A DNA stretch of 37,927 bases from Rhodoferax sp. (GTDB lineage: Bacteria; Pseudomonadota; Gammaproteobacteria; Burkholderiales; Burkholderiaceae_C). Below are positions 32,364 to 37,927 of this stretch, one piece after another (position 1 is the first letter of the stretch; each line of letters begins with the position of its first letter). A model generated the notes under the pieces. It saw only the letters and a list, made by a program, of their open reading frames with translations. It did not search any database and was not told the DNA's origin. The translations under genes and the position numbers were made by a program. The DNA is taken from contig JAGOUM010000024.1 of the NCBI GenBank assembly GCA_018061265.1, forward strand, positions 1-37,927, given 5' to 3'.

Positions 32364-34761
32364 GGGGATCTCCTTGGTGATGGATGGTGTGGTCACTTGC
32401 AGTGCCTGCCTTCTCCAGCCGCATACGGTTGAGCAGCAGTCGCAATTCTTCATGTTTTTCAATCAGCAGCAACTCTTCGGCCTGGGCCAGTCCGTCTTGG
32501 CCTTCGCGGCGGTTTTGGCACAGTTGCCAGGCATGGGTATGAATGGCCTGGTGCAGTTTGCCAAGGTGCAAAAAGTCGGTGGACATCCGGTAAGGGTGGT
32601 GGTGCACACTTTGGTACCAGCGCCCAAAACGGCACAGGCCGGGATCAGCCACTGACGCGAGTTCATGGTCTGCTGCCATGCGGCAGTTGTCGTGCAGCAG
32701 TCGCTCGATCCAGCTTCTGTGGTTGGTCTCTGCCAGAAGCAGCTCAAAATAGTCACGCGACGGGCGGGACGAAAACGACAGTTGCCATAAGGTGCTGGGC
32801 TCAAACCCGCGGTGCCATTCCAGAACCGAATCCGCAGGCATTGGGCGCGCCAGGTGGTAACCCTGCATGACCTCACAGCCCAACTCCAGCAGCATCAGGA
32901 TCTGGTCAAGCGTCTCGACGCCCTCGGCACTGACGTCGCGCTTGAATGCCGAAGCCAGCGCAATGACACTCTGAACCACCGCCAGGTCCTGCGGACCCGT
33001 CAGCATGGTGGCAATAAAGCTGCTGTCAATCTTGAGCTCGTCGACAGCAATGCGTTTGAGATGGGTCAATGACGAGAATCCGGTGCCAAAGTCGTCCAGT
33101 GCCACCTTGAGGCCCATGTGACGACATTGATCGATGACCTCGGCAACACTGGCCAGGTCTTCCATCACCAGGCTTTCAGTCACATCCAGTCCAAGTTGTT
33201 GCACCAATGCCGGTGGGTGTTGGGCCAGCAGTTCCCCCAAGTGTCTGGAGAACTTGCGATCCAGTAGTTGGCGCCCGGCGACGTTGATATTGATCGGGCA
33301 AGTCAGCCCTTGCGACTGCCAGTGCAATTGTTGGCGTAAGGCCTCATTGAGTACCCATTCACCAACATCGAGGGCCAGATCTTCCTGTTCGATCAGTGGA
33401 ACAAATTCGGCCGGTGCCAGGACGCCGAGTACCGGATGGCGCCAGCGCAGCAGTGCCTCATACGCCACCACACAACCCAGTCGGCAGTTGACTTTGGGTT
33501 GGTACCACAACTCGAACTGGCCATTGGCCAGCGCCCGGCCAATTCGGCGCATGGTGCCGTTGCGTGCCTGGCTGTGTAACTGGTAACTGGGATCAAACAG
33601 CTGGTACCTGTTTTTGCCGGCTTTTTTGGCGCCGTACATGGCCTGGTCTGCCTGGCGCAGGAGTTGCTCCGGGTCAGAGCCTTCGCCCGGGAATATCGAC
33701 ACACCGACGCTGCAGGACACATTGGCAATACGTCCCGTCACCTGGTAGGGCGCACCGACGGCGTCCAGTATCCGGACCAGCGCCTTATGGCATTCGTCGA
33801 TGCCCGACAAGCCGCCAAGGGCCAGCACAAACTCGTCACCGCCCAGGCGCCCGGCCAGGTCTTCCTGCCGGATGGTGTCACGCAGCCGTTGGGCGACTTC
33901 GCGCAACAACTGGTCACCGGCCTTATGTCCAAACTGGTCGTTCACCGGCTTGAATCCGTCCAGATCAAGCATGCAGACCGCAATCATCTCGCGTCCGCGC
34001 TGCCCGTGGGCAAGTTTTTGACCCAGCCGGTCGGTGAGCAAGGCGCGATTGGGCAATTGCGTCAAAGCATCAAAGTGGGCCACCTGTTCCAGCGCCGCTT
34101 GCTGTTGTTTTTGCAAGCTGATGTCGCGTAAAAAACCAAACATGCCTGTGCCGTGTGGCTGGTAACAGGCAATACTGACCTCGACATCCCAGAGGCTGCC
34201 ATCCTTGCGACGGTGTCGGGTTTCAAACCGGTCACGACCGCTTTCCAGCAGGCGTTGCATGCGCTGCGCAGTTTCTTCAGGTTGCTCCTGTGCCTCGAGG
34301 TCACTGATGTGTTTGGTCAACAACTCTTCGCGCGTGTAGCCCGACAGATGGCAATACATGGGGTTCGTGTCGGTGATACACCCTTGTGTGTCAAAACGCC
34401 AAAAACCATCGAGCGAGGTGTCGACGATATGGCGCAGGGTATCGTGGCTGCTGGTCAGATCGGCATGGATGCCAGACAGGTCACGCAGCCGCTCCTGCAG
34501 TTCGAGTGTTCTGTTGGCGATACGGATCTCGAGGTCGGCATTGAGTCGACGCAATTGCTCCTCGGCCTGCGCCTGTTTGGTCAGTGCCTTTTGCAAATTC
34601 CACAAACCCAGAATCAGCAAAGTCAGCAAAACCAGCAGGGTCAACATCAACCCCACAGGGACGCCTGACAGGTACATCCACCAAATCAGGCCCGCACTGA
34701 CACCCAGCAACAACAGCACGGAGCCCGCAATCAGGCGTGGAGCAAGGAGGGCTGGCTTCAA
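32350..34761 (-). CDS. PAS-GGDEF-EAL protein with C-terminal CZB-like domain
   Basis: 803-residue membrane protein. Two hydrophobic segments (about 8-55) precede a coiled coil, a PAS domain (about 105-225), GGDEF (GRLGGDEF near 309 with an RxxD site Arg-Gln-Glu-Asp before it) and EAL (YEALLRWRHP near 435). EAL residues NINVAG, LDDFGTGFSS, DELKID, SAEGVET and MQGYH are intact. The metal-binding Glu of the E-x-T-E motif is replaced by Asp in LGLDVTES near 527. The C-terminus (about 680-790) has spaced His and Cys with CRFGRWYQSVHHHP and LHQAIHTHAW, like the zinc-binding CZB domain. The start is TTG at 34759-34761, as a stop lies just upstream in frame and later ATGs would cut the first membrane helix. 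Confidence 0.9.
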   Translation of the reverse strand: MKPALLAPRLIAGSVLLLLGVSAGLIWWMYLSGVPVGLMLTLLVLLTLLILGLWNLQKALTKQAQAEEQLRRLNADLEIRIANRTLELQERLRDLSGIHADLTSSHDTLRHIVDTSLDGFWRFDTQGCITDTNPMYCHLSGYTREELLTKHISDLEAQEQPEETAQRMQRLLESGRDRFETRHRRKDGSLWDVEVSIACYQPHGTGMFGFLRDISLQKQQQAALEQVAHFDALTQLPNRALLTDRLGQKLAHGQRGREMIAVCMLDLDGFKPVNDQFGHKAGDQLLREVAQRLRDTIRQEDLAGRLGGDEFVLALGGLSGIDECHKALVRILDAVGAPYQVTGRIANVSCSVGVSIFPGEGSDPEQLLRQADQAMYGAKKAGKNRYQLFDPSYQLHSQARNGTMRRIGRALANGQFELWYQPKVNCRLGCVVAYEALLRWRHPVLGVLAPAEFVPLIEQEDLALDVGEWVLNEALRQQLHWQSQGLTCPININVAGRQLLDRKFSRHLGELLAQHPPALVQQLGLDVTESLVMEDLASVAEVIDQCRHMGLKVALDDFGTGFSSLTHLKRIAVDELKIDSSFIATMLTGPQDLAVVQSVIALASAFKRDVSAEGVETLDQILMLLELGCEVMQGYHLARPMPADSVLEWHRGFEPSTLWQLSFSSRPSRDYFELLLAETNHRSWIERLLHDNCRMAADHELASVADPGLCRFGRWYQSVHHHPYRMSTDFLHLGKLHQAIHTHAWQLCQNRREGQDGLAQAEELLLIEKHEELRLLLNRMRLEKAGTASDHTIHHQGDPHAQP

Positions 34762-34858
34762 TATGTTGACTATTTCTTATGTGATGAAAGAAATCATACG
34801 CCAAACAGGCCAACCGGATAACCCGGTGCCGCAATGCCTGACCGCCACGCGGCGCGGC

Positions 34859-37867
<3,009 letters not shown>

Positions 37868-37927
37868 TTATGGGCATAGTGCCAAGCCCTGGCGGCCCGG
37901 GCGTAGAGTTATACCCCTAATGCCCGG

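Overview
The window looks like chromosomal DNA of a betaproteobacterium in the Burkholderiales, most likely Comamonadaceae and Rhodoferax/Polaromonas-like. This is inferred from the high GC, the style of the housekeeping proteins (NtrBC, ThyA, AroC, TrhP, FadH) and a short intergenic repeat of a kind I associate with that family. I see no rRNA, tRNA, CRISPR array, transposase or phage gene. Coding density is high and no gene-free stretch exceeds about 290 bases.

Layout. 1-3027 (+): the tail of a hypothetical protein, then the nitrogen two-component pair ntrB-ntrC. 3108-8913 (-): a 1594-residue multi-PAS hybrid histidine kinase directly followed by its probable output partner, an HD-GYP response regulator. 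9128-16776 (-): a long co-directional run of exodeoxyribonuclease III, dihydrofolate reductase, an MFS permease, a GSU2403-type nucleotidyltransferase-fold protein, thymidylate synthase, a CcdB/CcdA toxin-antitoxin pair, a DUF1801 protein, a GlcD-like FAD oxidoreductase and a DUF2069 membrane protein. 16797-18035 (+): YihY/BrkB membrane protein. 18074-20260 (-): an alpha/beta hydrolase and metY. 20419-28412 (+): a PAS-GGDEF protein, a CBS-pair protein, aroC, a DUF4160/DUF2442 pair, then a translation-related run trhP-arfB-ylqF-DHH phosphoesterase. 28426-37774 (-): a DsbC-like lipoprotein, ppdK, bacteriohemerythrin, a PAS-GGDEF-EAL-CZB protein, and a 971-residue fusion of 2,4-dienoyl-CoA reductase (FadH) with a delta3,5-delta2,4-dienoyl-CoA isomerase-like crotonase.

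The most notable observation joins two things. First, a ~48 bp repeat occurs six times between genes, always in the same orientation, and several copies supply the stop or start codons of the flanking genes (folA, metY, trhP, arfB, the edge of ntrC). Second, a seventh, diverged copy lies in frame inside the FadH-crotonase fusion and encodes the linker between the two enzymes. This suggests that two adjacent genes for consecutive beta-oxidation steps were joined by reading through such an element.

Other points of interest are a CcdAB module with a candidate autoregulatory operator whose toxin gene runs into thyA with a 2-base gap, a nested inverted repeat over a possible promoter before the nucleotidyltransferase gene, a high density of cyclic-di-GMP genes (HD-GYP, GGDEF, GGDEF-EAL), and an EAL domain with a metal-ligand Glu-to-Asp change that overlaps a hemerythrin gene.
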